DNA of 64,000 bases from Paraburkholderia dinghuensis (GTDB lineage Bacteria > Pseudomonadota > Gammaproteobacteria > Burkholderiales > Burkholderiaceae). The stretch lies in contig NZ_RQIS01000005.1 in the NCBI RefSeq assembly GCF_003837865.1, positions 1-64,000 on the forward strand. The letters run 5' to 3'. The notes under the pieces are model-generated. The model was not told the origin of the DNA. It ran no database searches and saw nothing but the letters and a program-made list of their open reading frames with translations. The position numbers and the translations under genes were made by a program. Within the stretch, counting starts at the first letter, position 1. Each line of letters starts with the position of its first letter. This document shows, piece after piece, positions 34,926 to 47,426 of this stretch.

Positions 34926-34999
34926 TTGGCTGCCTCCATGCGTGCGGGTCGCATTGTGCGTCGTCGGCTTTCATTGTCCGACAATCCCGATAGAGAGGC

Positions 35000-35028
35000 A
35001 GCATACCCACAAACGAACGATCGTTCAA
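35000..35028 (-). promoter_or_regulatory. Promoter with overlapping palindromic operator upstream of the beta-oxidation genes
   Basis: Minus strand: TTGAAC (35028-35023), 17-base spacer, TATGCT (35005-35000). The perfect 12-bp palindrome GAACGATCGTTC (35015-35026) covers the -35 and early spacer, the classical position for repression. Its form suits a TetR-family dimer; fatty-acid catabolic operons are often controlled by such repressors. The repressor gene is not in the window. Confidence 0.72.
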
Positions 35029-35184
35029 TTTTTTGAAGCTTCATTCGCACCAGGGTTTTACCGAGGATTGGCTGGTACTAATCAAGCAGGAGCATAACCA
35101 GCGCCGGCGAGCGCAAACAGACGCATGGCGCGCACGGAGCGCCCACGCCAACAAACCGCCGCCCTATCGCGCACCGAAGCGCGC

Positions 35185-35211
35185 AAAAAAAGCGCGGCAG
35201 AAACGCCGCGC
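35185..35211 (-). terminator. Intrinsic terminator of the acyl-CoA ligase gene
   Basis: Minus strand GCGCGGC, loop GTTTCT, GCCGCGC, then seven T, 33 bases after the ligase stop. This separates the ligase transcript from the operator-controlled genes. Confidence 0.85.
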
Positions 35212-35244
35212 CTTTACCCCGCTTGTGAACGAAGCCGCTCGCCG

Positions 35245-36924
<1,680 letters not shown>

Positions 36925-37095
36925 CGGGTGCGGTCTCCTCGCCTTGAATGTCTGTGTTCTGCCTGTATCGGCTTATGTTTGCCCAGGTACCGCCACCGTC
37001 ATGCCCGGCATCATGCGCATATAGGTACATGAATCGGCGGCCTGCACGCCTGGCGGCGCGGATTTACAATATCGGCTATTCAAAAGGCGCTCAAT

Positions 37096-38694
37096 ATGTC
37101 GTTTTCACCAGGCCAGACCGATTCACTCGCGAACCTCGCCGCGATGCGCCAAACGCTCGACGGCCCGCTTGCCGACGTCGAACGCTCGCTAATCATGCCG
37201 CGCGAGAGTGCATTTTCCGCACTGGGTTCGACGTTTTTCACCCGGCTGCCGGCACAACCGCTCCCCGCGCCGTATCTCGTCGGTTTCTCGACCGAAACAG
37301 CGGCGTCACTCGGGATCGATCCTGCCATTGCTGCCGATCCGGCCTTCGCGCCGTTCTTCGCCGGAAGCTTCACGCGCGAACGAACGCCGTCTTCGATGTC
37401 GTACGCCTCGGTCTATTCGGGGCACCAGTTCGGCGTGTGGGCGGGCCAGCTCGGCGACGGACGCGCGCTCGGCCTCGGCGAACTCGAGCACGCCGGCCAG
37501 CGCAATGAACTGCAGCTCAAGGGAGCAGGCCGCACGCCGTATTCCCGCATGGGCGACGGTCGCGCGGTATTGCGCTCGTCGATCCGGGAATTCCTGTGCT
37601 CGGAAGCGATGCACCACCTCGGCATCCCGACCACGCGCGCGCTCGCGGTAGTCGGCTCCGATCAACCCGTGCGCCGCGAGGAAATCGAAACGGCGGCGGT
37701 CGTTACACGCGTCTCACCTAGTTTCGTACGCTTCGGCCACTTCGAGCACTTCTACTCAAACGACAACGTCGTCGCGCTACGCTCGCTCGCCGATCACGTG
37801 ATCGAGCGTTTCTACCCGAACCTGCTCGAAGCCGACGATCCCTATCTCGCGTTACTCGACGAAGCGGTACGCACGACCGCGGCGCTGATGGTCGAATGGC
37901 AGGCGGTGGGCTTCTGCCACGGCGTGATGAACACCGACAACATGTCGATCCTCGGTCTCACGATCGACTACGGTCCGTTCGGCTTCATCGACGGCTTCGA
38001 CGCGAACCACATCTGCAATCACTCGGATTCGCAGGGCCGCTATGCGTACCGCATGCAGCCGCAGATTGCGTACTGGAATCTTTTCTGCCTCGCGCAGGCG
38101 CTGCTGCCGCTTTTCGGCCTGCAACGGGACGAAGCCGACGACAAGACACGCGGCGAGCGCGCAGTCGCCGATGCGCAAGGCGTGCTCGAACGCTTCAAAG
38201 GTCTTTTCGCGCCCGCGCTCGAAGCGCGCATGCGCGCGAAGATCGGCCTCGAAACAGCGCGCGAAGGCGACGACGCCCTCGCCGATCGTCTCCTCGAAAT
38301 CATGCACGCGAACCGCGCCGATTTCACGCAGACGTTCCGCCATCTCGCGCGTGTGTCGAAACACGACGCACATGGCGATGCGAGCGTGCGCGACCTGTTC
38401 CTCGACCGTGCGGCTTTCGACGCGTGGGCGAACGACTATCGCGCGCGCCTCTGTCTTGAGCCACGCGACGATGCCACGCGCGCCGCAGCGATGAATCGCG
38501 TGAACCCGAAGTTCGTGCTGCGCAATCACCTGGCTCAGACCGCGATCGAACGCGCCGCGCAGAAGGATTTCAGCGAAGTGGAACGGCTCGCGCGCGTGCT
38601 CTCGCGTCCGTTCGACGAACAACCGGAGCACGCGGCGTATGCGGCGTTGCCGCCCGACTGGGCGAGTTCGCTCGAAGTGAGCTGCTCTTCGTGA
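37096..38694 (+). CDS. selO: SelO-family protein AMPylase (YdiU)
   Basis: 532 residues of the pseudokinase-fold family that transfers AMP to protein Ser/Thr/Tyr under redox control. Blocks: [75 protein letters not shown] with the metal-binding Asn/Asp, and [10 protein letters not shown]. The C-terminus, VSCSS, holds the conserved redox cysteine (selenocysteine in eukaryotes). The msrB gene follows after 62 bases, fitting an oxidative-stress role. Confidence 0.95.
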   Translation: MSFSPGQTDSLANLAAMRQTLDGPLADVERSLIMPRESAFSALGSTFFTRLPAQPLPAPYLVGFSTETAASLGIDPAIAADPAFAPFFAGSFTRERTPSSMSYASVYSGHQFGVWAGQLGDGRALGLGELEHAGQRNELQLKGAGRTPYSRMGDGRAVLRSSIREFLCSEAMHHLGIPTTRALAVVGSDQPVRREEIETAAVVTRVSPSFVRFGHFEHFYSNDNVVALRSLADHVIERFYPNLLEADDPYLALLDEAVRTTAALMVEWQAVGFCHGVMNTDNMSILGLTIDYGPFGFIDGFDANHICNHSDSQGRYAYRMQPQIAYWNLFCLAQALLPLFGLQRDEADDKTRGERAVADAQGVLERFKGLFAPALEARMRAKIGLETAREGDDALADRLLEIMHANRADFTQTFRHLARVSKHDAHGDASVRDLFLDRAAFDAWANDYRARLCLEPRDDATRAAAMNRVNPKFVLRNHLAQTAIERAAQKDFSEVERLARVLSRPFDEQPEHAAYAALPPDWASSLEVSCSS

Positions 38695-38756
38695 GCCGCG
38701 CCTGGTCTCGCGCAGCCGCCCCGCTTCGCCTCCCTTCCCCCGACAGGAACCCGAAC

Positions 38757-39176
38757 ATGAGCCACGACGATCACAATTCCGACGCCTACCCCGGTCACAA
38801 GGACGACGCCGACTGGCGCGAGCAGCTCTCCGACATGGAATACCAGGTGACGCGCCACGCGGCGACCGAACGCGCGTTCACGGGGCGCTTCTGGGATCAC
38901 TGGGACCGAGGCGTCTACGATTGCGTGTGCTGCGGCACGCCCCTCTTCGAGTCCGACACGAAGTTCGACGCCGGTTGCGGCTGGCCCAGCTATTTCCGGC
39001 CGATCAACGGCGAGGTGATCGAGGAGCGCACCGACCGCGCGCATGGGATGCTGCGTATCGAAGTGCGCTGCAAAAACTGCGGCGCCCATCTGGGACACGT
39101 CTTCGAAGACGGCCCCGCGCCGACCGGCCTTCGGTATTGCATCAACTCGGCTGCGCTACAATTCGAGCCCAAGTGA
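38757..39176 (+). CDS. msrB: Peptide-methionine (R)-S-oxide reductase
   Basis: Repairs methionine-R-sulfoxide in proteins. 139 residues. Zinc cysteines C56/C59 (DCVCCG) and C105/C108 (CKNC), GCGWPSYF, and catalytic C128 in [12 protein letters not shown]-terminus ends shortly after, as usual. AGGA precedes the ATG. Downstream of selO on the same strand. Confidence 0.96.
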   Translation: MSHDDHNSDAYPGHKDDADWREQLSDMEYQVTRHAATERAFTGRFWDHWDRGVYDCVCCGTPLFESDTKFDAGCGWPSYFRPINGEVIEERTDRAHGMLRIEVRCKNCGAHLGHVFEDGPAPTGLRYCINSAALQFEPK

Positions 39177-39281
39177 GCGCCACATGCGGCGCCCACACAG
39201 CAGCGTCAATCAAGACGTTTGCCGACTACGCAGCGCCGCCAACGGCGTCGCGCCCTCTTTTCGCGGACTTCCAGACCGATA

Positions 39282-39818
39282 ATGAAATTCCTGTTTGATC
39301 TGTTTCCGATCATCCTGTTCTTCGTCACCTTCAAGGTATGGGGCATTTTCACGGCGACCGCCGTCGCGATCGTCGCGACGCTCGTGCAGATCGCCTGGGT
39401 CGCCTTCCGTCACCGCAAAGTCGACCCCATGCTCTGGCTGTCGCTCGGCATCGTCGTGGTATTCGGCGGCGCGACGCTCGTGCTGCACGACGAAACCTTC
39501 ATCAAGTGGAAACCCACCGTCCTCTACTGGGCGTTCGCGGTGGCGCTGCTCGTCTCGCAACTCGGCTTCGGCAAGAATCTGATCGAGGCGATGATGGGCA
39601 AGCAGATCGCGCTGCCGCACCGGATCTGGACACAGCTCAACCTGATCTGGGCGATCTTCTTCGCGCTGCTCGGTATCGTGAACCTCTTCGTCGCGTTCCA
39701 CTTCTCCACCGACGCGTGGGTCGATTTCAAGCTGTTCGGCGCGACGGGCATGCTCGTGGTGTTCATCGTCGGACAGAGCCTCTGGCTCTCGCGTTACATC
39801 AAGGAGGAAGAAGAATGA
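39282..39818 (+). CDS. yciB: Septation protein A (YciB), inner-membrane protein
   Basis: 178 residues with five to six membrane helices. The start [20 protein letters not shown], the [11 protein letters not shown] loop and the terminal [20 protein letters not shown] are characteristic of YciB/IspA family proteins involved in cell-envelope synthesis and division. The stop overlaps the BolA-like start by 4 bases (ATGA), so translation is coupled. An upstream extension of the frame lacks family features. Confidence 0.94.
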   Translation: MKFLFDLFPIILFFVTFKVWGIFTATAVAIVATLVQIAWVAFRHRKVDPMLWLSLGIVVVFGGATLVLHDETFIKWKPTVLYWAFAVALLVSQLGFGKNLIEAMMGKQIALPHRIWTQLNLIWAIFFALLGIVNLFVAFHFSTDAWVDFKLFGATGMLVVFIVGQSLWLSRYIKEEEE

Positions 39819-40129
39819 GCGACGTGTTCCTCAACGCAAGCCCGGCCGAACGCGCGGCGCTGATCGAGTCGCGGCTCACGGTCGCACTCGCGCCCGTCGT
39901 GTCGATTTCCGTGCGCGACGATAGCGCGCAGCATGCCGGCCACGCCGGAGCGGCTGCGGGCGGCCATTACAGCGTCACGATCGTGGCGGCGGCGTTCGCG
40001 GGGAAGGCCCGCGTGGCAAGGCATCGCATGGTGTATGATGCGCTGGCCGAAGCAATGCAGCGCGGCATTCACGCACTCGTGATCACGGCGCTCACGCCCG
40101 AAGAAGCGACAGCGTTGCCCCCGGTGTAG
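39815..40129 (+). CDS. BolA-family protein
   Basis: 104 residues. BolA-like KH fold: [20 protein letters not shown], the [19 protein letters not shown] strand pair, [15 protein letters not shown] with the helix-turn-helix-like segment and invariant His. AAGGAGGAAG precedes the start. BolA proteins partner with monothiol glutaredoxins in Fe-S handling. There is an Ala/Gly/His-rich insert ([13 protein letters not shown]) before the fold's core. Coupled to yciB. Confidence 0.92.
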   Translation: MSDVFLNASPAERAALIESRLTVALAPVVSISVRDDSAQHAGHAGAAAGGHYSVTIVAAAFAGKARVARHRMVYDALAEAMQRGIHALVITALTPEEATALPPV

Positions 40130-40185
40130 GCCTTGGTGTTGTCTCGATAGCCCCACTTTATAGTTCGCCCTGTTAGGATTTTTCG

Positions 40186-40965
40186 ATGACCTTGAAGAAA
40201 ACCCGTCTGTGGGTGTTGCTGGCTGCGTTCGCAGCTGCGCCCGCCTTCGCGCAGAACATCGCCGTCGTGAACGGCACGCCGATTCCCAAAGCGCGCGCCG
40301 CTGCGCTCGTCGACCAGCTCGTGCGTCAAGGCCAGCAAGACTCGCCGCAACTGCAGATGGCGGTTCGTGAAGAGCTCGTGAACCGCGAAATCCTGATGCA
40401 GGAAGCGATCCGCCAGGGCATCCCGAACCTTCCGGACGTGAAGGCGCAAATCGCAGTGGCCCAGCAGACTGTCGTGCTGCGCGCACTGATCGAAAATTTC
40501 GTGAAGAACAACCAGCCGACCGACGCCGACGTGAAGGCGCGTTACGAGCAGCTGGCGAAGGATGCAGGCGGCAGCGAATACCACCTTCACCACATCCTCG
40601 TGGACAACGAGCAGCAGGCCAAGGACCTGATCGCGAAGATCAAGGGCGGCGCAAGCTTCGAAGACCTCGCGAAGCAGTACTCGAAGGACCCGGGCTCGGC
40701 GAAGAACGGCGGCGATCTCGACTGGTCGAACCCGAAGGCCTTCGTCCCTGAATTCGCCGATGCAGCAACGCATCTGCAGAAAGGCCAGATGACCAGCACG
40801 CCGGTGCAAACGCAGTTCGGCTGGCACATCATCCGCGTGGACGACATCCGCCCGGTCACGCCGCCGCCGCTCGATCAGGTGCGAGCGCAGATCGTGCAGC
40901 AGATGCAGCAGGAGAAACTGCAGGCATTCGAAGAAAATCTGCGCAAGCAGGCGAAGATCCAGTAA
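40186..40965 (+). CDS. Parvulin-type peptidyl-prolyl isomerase, periplasmic
   Basis: 259 residues. Signal peptide (LWVLLAAFAAAPAFAQ), a SurA_N-like helical chaperone region to ~125, then a PpiC domain: YHLHHILVDNEQQAKDLI, FEDLAKQYSKDPGSAKNGGD, FGWHIIRVDDIRP, and a basic tail. It assists folding of exported proteins. 56 bases after the BolA-like gene; a terminator follows. Confidence 0.94.
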   Translation: MTLKKTRLWVLLAAFAAAPAFAQNIAVVNGTPIPKARAAALVDQLVRQGQQDSPQLQMAVREELVNREILMQEAIRQGIPNLPDVKAQIAVAQQTVVLRALIENFVKNNQPTDADVKARYEQLAKDAGGSEYHLHHILVDNEQQAKDLIAKIKGGASFEDLAKQYSKDPGSAKNGGDLDWSNPKAFVPEFADAATHLQKGQMTSTPVQTQFGWHIIRVDDIRPVTPPPLDQVRAQIVQQMQQEKLQAFEENLRKQAKIQ

Positions 40966-40991
40966 CGCGCGCGTTGCGTTGCTGTCACGAA

Positions 40992-41025
40992 AACCCCGCG
41001 ACTTGCGTCAAGCGCGGGGTTTTTC
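40992..41025 (+). terminator. Intrinsic terminator after the yciB-bolA-isomerase unit
   Basis: AACCCCGCG, 12-base loop, CGCGGGGTT and five T in all, 26 bases after the isomerase stop. Confidence 0.88.
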
Positions 41026-41297
41026 TTTGGTCGGCCGTCGTGCGCAATGTCGATTAGCCGGCCGCCATGCTCGCGTGCCACAAGCAATCAAACGCCGCCG
41101 GATCCGCATTGCGGAGACTCGTAGTCCTCGACAAAAAGACGCCGTCGGGCTAATTCGTCGGACGGTGTTTCCGGTCCAAGCCCCGGGAAATCGGGCGCAC
41201 GGTCCGGCTCCTTCGTGAAGCACGGGAGGATGCGGGCCGCTTGTGGCAGACCACTGCCTGTCCGCGAACGATCTCCTCGGAAATCCTCGATAAACCC
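41026..41297. other. 272-bp spacer between two converging transcripts
   Basis: Lies between the isomerase terminator and the purL terminator. No credible gene or further signal seen. Confidence 0.5.
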
Positions 41298-41328
41298 AAA
41301 AAAAAGCCGGCCCGAAGGCCGGCTTTTT
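41298..41328 (-). terminator. Intrinsic terminator of purL (works on both strands)
   Basis: GCCGGCC, CGAA loop region, GGCCGGC flanked by A runs on the left and T5 on the right, 30 bases after the purL stop. Confidence 0.88.
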
Positions 41329-41357
41329 CACGTGTATCGATCGAAGCGACAAGCGCC

Positions 41358-44300
41358 TTAACCGACCCACTTGCGCGCATTGCGGAACGCACGCATCCAC
41401 GGGCTCGCTTCGCCCCAGGCTTCCGGATGCCAGCTCATCGTCACCGTGCGCTGCACGCGCTCGGTGTGCGGCATCAGCACCGTGAAGCGGCCGTCGGGCG
41501 TCGTCACCGACGTGATGCCCTGCGGCGAGCCGTTCGGATTGAAAGGATAGCGCTCGGTCGCCGCGCCGTGGTGGTCGACGTAACGCATCGCCACCGCCAC
41601 CTTCGAGAGATCGCCTTGCTGCGAGAAGTCCGCGAAGCCTTCGCCGTGCGCAACGGCGACCGGGATGCGCGAACCTTCCATACCTGCGAAGAAGATCGAC
41701 GGCGAGCTTTGCACTTCGACGAGCGAGTAACGCGCTTCGAACTGCTCCGACTTGTTGCGCGTGAACTTCGGCCAGGCGTCGGCGCCCGGGATCATCGAAG
41801 CGAGGCTCGACATCATCTGGCAGCCGTTGCAGATGCCGAGCGCGAACGTGTCCTCGCGCGCGAAGAAGGCAGCGAACATGTCCGCGAGCTTCGCGTTGAA
41901 GCGGATCGTCTTGGCCCAGCCCTCGCCCGCGCCGAGCACGTCGCCGTAGGAGAACCCGCCGCACGCCACGGCGCCCGCGAAGTCGGCGAGCGTGGCGCGC
42001 CCTTCGAGCAGGTCGCTCATGTGGACGTCGTGCGCGTCGAAGCCCGCGCGATCGAACGCGTACGCGGTTTCGAGGTGCGAATTCACGCCCTGCTCGCGCA
42101 GGATCGCCACGCGCGGACGCGAACCCGTCGCGATGAACGGAGCCGCGATGTCGTCGGCCGGATCGAACGTCAGATGCGGCTGCATGCCCGGATCGGCGGC
42201 GTCGAGGAGCGCGTCGTATTCGGCGTCGGCGCAGGCCGGGTTGTCGCGCAGACGCGCGATGCGCCAGCTCACTTCGCTCCATGCGCGCTGCAGTTCGGCG
42301 CGCGGCGCGTCGTAGATGCGCTTCGCGTCGCGGTAGATTTCGATCGCGTCACGGCTGTTCAACTGGCCGACGACGTGCGAGCACGCCGACAGGCCATACT
42401 GGCGCAGCACGGCGAACACGGCGTCGCGCTGCTGCGCCGGCACCTGGATCACGGCGCCGAGTTCTTCAGCGAACAGCGCACGCAGCGTGCGGTCTTCGCG
42501 GCGGCCGCTCGTCTGCTTCGCCCAGTCCTTCGCGTCGCCGTAATCGGATTCGTGCTCGGTGTCGAGTGTCAGCATGTCGACGTTCAGCGACACGCCGACG
42601 TGACCCGCGAACGCCATTTCGCAGATCGTCGCCCACAGGCCGCCGTCCGAGCGGTCGTGGTACGCGAGCAGTTGCTCGTTCGCGTTGAGCTGCTGGATCG
42701 CGGTGAAGAACTGCTTGAGGTCCTCTGCGCTGTCGACGTCGGGCACCGCGTCGCCCACCTGCTGCGTGACCTGCGCGAAGATGCTGCCGCCAAGGCGGTT
42801 CTTGCCACGGCCCAGATCGATCGCGATGAGCACCGACTCGCCCGCTTCATCGACACGGCGCAGTTGCGGCGTCAGATGGCGGCGCACGTCCTCGACCGGC
42901 GCGAACGCCGAGATGATGAGCGACACCGGCGCGACCACTTCCTTCGCGACGCCCTGATCGTTCCACTTCGTGCGCATCGACAGCGAATCCTTGCCGACCG
43001 GAATGCCGATGCCGAGCGCCGGACACAGCTCCATGCCGATCGCCTTCACGGTGTCGTAGAGCGCGGCATCTTCACCTGTCGCACCGCACGCGGCCATCCA
43101 GTTCGCCGAGAGCTTGAGCTTGTCGAGCGAAGCGATCGGTGCGCTCGCAATGTTCGTGATCGCCTCGCCGACGGCCATGCGACCCGACGCCGGAGCGTCG
43201 ATCACGGCGAGCGGCGTGCGTTCGCCCATCGTCATCGCTTCGCCTTTGTAGCCTGCGTAATCGAGCGCAGTAATGGCGCAGTCCGCGACGGGCACTTGCC
43301 ACGGGCCGACCATCTGGTCACGCACGGTCGTGCCGCCGACCGAACGGTCACCGATCGTGATGAGGAACGACTTGCTGGCAACCGTTGGATGACGCAGCAC
43401 GCTCTTCGCGACTTCGTCGAACGCAATGCCGGTTACTTCGACGGGGATCAGCGGCGTGCTCGCGTGCTCGACGTTGCGGTGCATGCGCGGCGGCTTGCCG
43501 AGCAGGATGTCCATCGGCATGTCGACTGGCTGGTGGTTGCCGTTCGCGGCGAGCGCCTTTTCGTCGGTGTCGATCAGCTTCAGTTCGCGCTCGGCCGTCG
43601 CCACGCCGACCACGGCGAACGGGCAGCGTTCGCGCATGCAGATCGCTTCGAACATGGGCAGATCGGCGGGCGAGATCGCGAGGACATAACGCTCCTGCGA
43701 CTCGTTCGACCAGATTTCACGCGGCGACAGACCCGACTCTTCGAGTTGCACGTTGCGCAGTTCGAAACGCGCGCCCTTGTCCGCACCATCGACGAGTTCC
43801 GGGAACGCGTTCGAGAGGCCGCCCGCGCCGACGTCGTGAATGGAGAGGATCGGGTTGCCCTCGCCGAGTTGCCAGCAGGAATTGATGACTTCCTGCGCGC
43901 GGCGCTCGATTTCGGGGTTGCCGCGCTGGACCGAATCGAAGTCGAGTTCGGCGGTGTTGGTGCCGGTGGCCATCGAGCTGGCGGCGCCGCCGCCCATGCC
44001 GATGCGCATGCCCGGGCCGCCGATCTGGATCAAGAGCGAGCCCTCGGGCAGATCGTGCTTGTGCGTATGCTGCGCGCTGATGTTGCCGATGCCGCCCGCG
44101 ATCATGATCGGCTTGTGATAGCCGCGCACGGTGCCGGCGACGTTCTGCTCGTAGACGCGGAAGTAGCCGCCGAGGTTCGGGCGGCCGAATTCGTTGTTGA
44201 ATGCGGCGCCGCCGAGCGGGCCGTCGATCATGATCGAGAGCGGCGACGCGATGCGGTCCGGACGGCCGTAAGCCTGTGCTTCGTCGGCGGGATTGCGGTG

Positions 44301-45434
44301 CGCGAGCGGCGTGGCGGTGTCGCGGGCGTTTTCCCACGCTTCGCACGCGTCGGGCAGTTCGAGGTTCGACACCGTGAAGCCCGTGAGACCGGCCTTCGGA
44401 CGCGCGCCGCGGCCCGTCGCGCCTTCGTCGCGGATTTCGCCGCCCGCGCCCGTCGCGGCGCCCGGGAACGGCGAGATCGCCGTCGGGTGGTTGTGCGTCT
44501 CCACCTTCATCAGCGTGTGCGTGAGTTCGGTGTGACGGCCGTATTGCTCGGCCGGCGCGTTTGCGGCACCCGCCTTGCGCGGGAACCAGCGTTCCGCGAC
44601 CGCGCCCTCCATGATCGACGAGTTGTCCGAGTACGCAACGATCGTGCCCTGCGGACTCATCTTCTCGGTGTTGCGGATCATCGCGAAGAGCGAGAGGTCC
44701 TGCTCCTTGCCGTCGATGGTCCAGCTGGCGTTGAAAATCTTGTGGCGGCAGTGCTCGCTGTTGGCCTGCGCGAACATCATGAGCTCGACGTCCGTCGGGT
44801 TGCGTTCGAGCTTCGTGAACGCGTCGACGAGATAGTCGATTTCGTCGTCGGCGAGCGCGAGGCCGAGTTCGCCGTTCGCGGTCTCGAGCGCCTTGCGGCC
44901 GTGGCCCAGCACGTCCACGGTCTGCATCGGCCTTTCGGGCAGTTCGTCGAAGAGGTGCTGCGCGGCGTCGCGCGAAGCCGCCACGCTTTCCGTCATGCGG
45001 TCGTGCAGCGCCGCCGCGACCGCGTCGCGCGCTTCGTCGGACAACGTCTTCTTGCCACCCAGCAGGCCCGTTTTCAGCACGACCGTGTATTCGACTCCGC
45101 GCTCGATGCGACGCACGTGTTCGAGACCGCAGTGGTGCGCAATGTCGGTGGCCTTGCTTGCCCACGGCGACACCGTGCCAAAGCGCGGCACGACGAGGAA
45201 CGTCATCGCGCTGCCTCGCTCGGCCGGCGCCGCGAACGGCGCGCCGTAGTGCATCAGCGCCTCGATCTTCGCGCTGTCCTCAGTGGTGAGCGGCGCGGTC
45301 GAATTGACGAAATGCAGATACTGACCGTGCACGCCGACGATGTTGGCATCGATACGCTGAAGCGTTTCGAGCAGGCGGGTCTGACGGAAGTCGGAGAGGG
45401 CCGAAGCACCGGGGAAGCACGAGAAGTGGGCCAT
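41358..45434 (-). CDS. purL: Phosphoribosylformylglycinamidine synthase, single chain
   Basis: Fourth step of purine synthesis: FGAR + glutamine + ATP to FGAM. 1,358 residues, the large one-chain form of proteobacteria. Order: N-terminal PurS-like domain, linker, two AIRS-like synthetase halves ([21 protein letters not shown]... region with [10 protein letters not shown] and HDRSDGGL), and a class I glutaminase with nucleophile cysteine in [18 protein letters not shown] and LPHTERVQR carrying the His/Glu pair. The ATG starting [13 protein letters not shown] fits the family; upstream codons do not. Confidence 0.96.
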   Translation of the reverse strand: MAHFSCFPGASALSDFRQTRLLETLQRIDANIVGVHGQYLHFVNSTAPLTTEDSAKIEALMHYGAPFAAPAERGSAMTFLVVPRFGTVSPWASKATDIAHHCGLEHVRRIERGVEYTVVLKTGLLGGKKTLSDEARDAVAAALHDRMTESVAASRDAAQHLFDELPERPMQTVDVLGHGRKALETANGELGLALADDEIDYLVDAFTKLERNPTDVELMMFAQANSEHCRHKIFNASWTIDGKEQDLSLFAMIRNTEKMSPQGTIVAYSDNSSIMEGAVAERWFPRKAGAANAPAEQYGRHTELTHTLMKVETHNHPTAISPFPGAATGAGGEIRDEGATGRGARPKAGLTGFTVSNLELPDACEAWENARDTATPLAHRNPADEAQAYGRPDRIASPLSIMIDGPLGGAAFNNEFGRPNLGGYFRVYEQNVAGTVRGYHKPIMIAGGIGNISAQHTHKHDLPEGSLLIQIGGPGMRIGMGGGAASSMATGTNTAELDFDSVQRGNPEIERRAQEVINSCWQLGEGNPILSIHDVGAGGLSNAFPELVDGADKGARFELRNVQLEESGLSPREIWSNESQERYVLAISPADLPMFEAICMRERCPFAVVGVATAERELKLIDTDEKALAANGNHQPVDMPMDILLGKPPRMHRNVEHASTPLIPVEVTGIAFDEVAKSVLRHPTVASKSFLITIGDRSVGGTTVRDQMVGPWQVPVADCAITALDYAGYKGEAMTMGERTPLAVIDAPASGRMAVGEAITNIASAPIASLDKLKLSANWMAACGATGEDAALYDTVKAIGMELCPALGIGIPVGKDSLSMRTKWNDQGVAKEVVAPVSLIISAFAPVEDVRRHLTPQLRRVDEAGESVLIAIDLGRGKNRLGGSIFAQVTQQVGDAVPDVDSAEDLKQFFTAIQQLNANEQLLAYHDRSDGGLWATICEMAFAGHVGVSLNVDMLTLDTEHESDYGDAKDWAKQTSGRREDRTLRALFAEELGAVIQVPAQQRDAVFAVLRQYGLSACSHVVGQLNSRDAIEIYRDAKRIYDAPRAELQRAWSEVSWRIARLRDNPACADAEYDALLDAADPGMQPHLTFDPADDIAAPFIATGSRPRVAILREQGVNSHLETAYAFDRAGFDAHDVHMSDLLEGRATLADFAGAVACGGFSYGDVLGAGEGWAKTIRFNAKLADMFAAFFAREDTFALGICNGCQMMSSLASMIPGADAWPKFTRNKSEQFEARYSLVEVQSSPSIFFAGMEGSRIPVAVAHGEGFADFSQQGDLSKVAVAMRYVDHHGAATERYPFNPNGSPQGITSVTTPDGRFTVLMPHTERVQRTVTMSWHPEAWGEASPWMRAFRNARKWVG

Positions 45435-45960
45435 GGACTGGGGCGTTGCGTCGAAGTTACGTCGAAGTTGCCGTCTGGGTTGCGTCGCGGAATTCGCCTC
45501 GCGTGGCAGCAATCGCGCGATGGCGATGCGTCGCGCGTGGGGGCGACATCAGACGAAAGGGAGACCGCGATTATACCCCGGAAGGGCCGTCCGGATTGCG
45601 CCCGGGGCGCGTTTGCACGCAGCGCGCACTTCACGCACGGGCACCCACTGCGCGCGAGCCGCCGGGCCGCTGCGCCCCACGTTGGCGCGAGATGCACGCC
45701 GGAAACACGCCCACGCCCAGATGCGGCACGGCGCATGCCCGTGCAGCCGTGCGCCGCGGCGAGCGTCTCCGCCGGCGCAGCACATCCTGCGCAATCTGCA
45801 AATTCTCCCACAAGGCCGATGGTGAACGGCCCCGTTTGGCTGCTATCATTGCGCGTTTCACACGATCGGCCCGCAAAAGAAGAAGTGCGCGCCGCACGCC
45901 CCACCCCCGGCACGGCGCCCATTCCCGTCGGCGCGCCGCCTGCCTGCAGATCGTATCGTC
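45435..45960. other. 526-bp divergent intergenic region
   Basis: Between purL and the D-amino-acid dehydrogenase-like gene. Very GC-rich around 45560-45780, with no frame of credible composition. It must hold both promoters; I could not identify them with confidence, and saw no PurR-like palindrome. Confidence 0.5.
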
Positions 45961-47256
45961 ATGGATGTCATCGTCATTGGCGGCGGAATCGCCGGCGTCG
46001 CCACCGCTTACCAATTGCGCGCGGCGGGTCACCGCGTCTGCGTGGTCGAGCGCCACGCCACGGTTGCGCAAGGCGCCACTTATGGACATAGCGGCGTCGT
46101 GCTCCCGAGCCCGCTGGACGTCTGGTTCGGCCCGACCTTCTTGCGAGACAGACGGCAGTCCTCTAGCGGAGTGATCTGCAAAACGGGGTTCGGCGGTCCC
46201 GCTCGCGCGTTCGTCAAGCGCCTCGGCGCGCTGCGCAGTTCCGAGGCCTTCGCGGCCCGCTACGCGCTGCTGCGCCCGCTCATCGATACAGCCGAAAGCG
46301 CACTCGACGACGCCACAAACCGCTTCCAGCTCGACTACGAACAGCGCGAAGGCCTGCTCTACCTCGTGCGCGGAAACGACGAGCGGTCCCTCACGCAGCC
46401 CGCGCTCGAACTTCTGCGCCGCTTCGAGGTGCCGCACCACGCGCTCTCCGCCGCCGAATGCATCGCGTTCGAGCACAACATCCCCCCCGAACCGCCGTTC
46501 GCGGGCGGCGTACGCATCGAGGCGGGGCGCATGGCGAACTGCCCGCTCTTCGTGAAGCAACTCAAGCAGGTGCTCGACAACCAGGGCGGCGTGCAATTCC
46601 AGACCGGCCGCGAAGTCAGCTCGATCCGGCTCGAGAGCGGCCGTGCGGCCGTCGAACTGGCGCCGCGCCTGCCCGCGCATGCCAGCGCACGCGAAGTCGA
46701 AGTGATCTCCGGCGATGCTGTGGTGGTTGCGGCCGGCGCGCAGACGCTGCCTCTCATCGCTCCGTTCGGGGTGAAACTGCCGCTCTATCCGTTGCGAATG
46801 CACACGCTGAACGCGCCGGTCGCACACGAGGAGTGTGTGCCCCACACGACGATCATCGACGCCGCCAAGCGCATCGCGATTACACGCATGAATCATCGTC
46901 TGCGGATTTCGGGCGGAGCCGTGCTGCTGCGCGCGAACCAGGTCGACGAGCCGCTCACCGAAGCCCTCACCGAGAGCGCGCTCGCGCTGCTGGGCGAGGC
47001 CTCGCGCGACTGGGCCCCCGGCGCGGCACGGATTTCGGCCGCGCTCGCATGGGAAGGCATGAAGCTGCTTTCCGCCGATGGCCTGCCCGCCGTTGGCAAC
47101 GCTGGCCATCCGCGACTGTTCGTCAACGCGGGACATGGCCCGGCTGGCTGGGCGCTCGCGCTCGGCTCGGCGAAGCTCATCGCGCAGCAGATCTCGGGCA
47201 CATCGCCCGATCTCCCAGCCGATACGATCAACGCGCTGAGCCCCGTGCGCGGGTAA
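45961..47256 (+). CDS. D-amino-acid dehydrogenase-like FAD oxidoreductase (DadA family)
   Basis: 431 residues. The FAD-binding motif MDVIVIGGGIAGVATAYQL opens the protein, the second strand ends with VVERH, and NAGHGPAGWALALGSAKLIA near the end is the DAO-family C-terminal block. Soluble or membrane-associated enzyme that oxidises D-amino acids or a related amine and passes electrons to the respiratory chain. No alanine racemase (dadX) or lrp-type regulator is adjacent, so the dadA name is not given. Substrate uncertain. Confidence 0.88.
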   Translation: MDVIVIGGGIAGVATAYQLRAAGHRVCVVERHATVAQGATYGHSGVVLPSPLDVWFGPTFLRDRRQSSSGVICKTGFGGPARAFVKRLGALRSSEAFAARYALLRPLIDTAESALDDATNRFQLDYEQREGLLYLVRGNDERSLTQPALELLRRFEVPHHALSAAECIAFEHNIPPEPPFAGGVRIEAGRMANCPLFVKQLKQVLDNQGGVQFQTGREVSSIRLESGRAAVELAPRLPAHASAREVEVISGDAVVVAAGAQTLPLIAPFGVKLPLYPLRMHTLNAPVAHEECVPHTTIIDAAKRIAITRMNHRLRISGGAVLLRANQVDEPLTEALTESALALLGEASRDWAPGAARISAALAWEGMKLLSADGLPAVGNAGHPRLFVNAGHGPAGWALALGSAKLIAQQISGTSPDLPADTINALSPVRG

Positions 47257-47426
47257 GCGGCACAGCCAGCAGCACACTGCCTCGCCGTGCTCTTCGGCGA
47301 GGCAAGCCACCCCGAACACTTCCTGGACGCGCCGCTCGCGAGGCCAGATCTCGCGCCCGTCAGGGTCCCTGAGACCGGACACCTCGGGTATCGTTGCACT
47401 TGTCGATACCCCGAGCCACCTTCGCC

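Noticed and set aside
41241..46091. A 1,616-codon open frame on the plus strand opposite purL
   Set aside because: Its product is dominated by Arg, His, Val, Asp and Ala in the pattern produced by reading the complement of a GC-rich gene; purL on the minus strand is certain, so this is a shadow frame.
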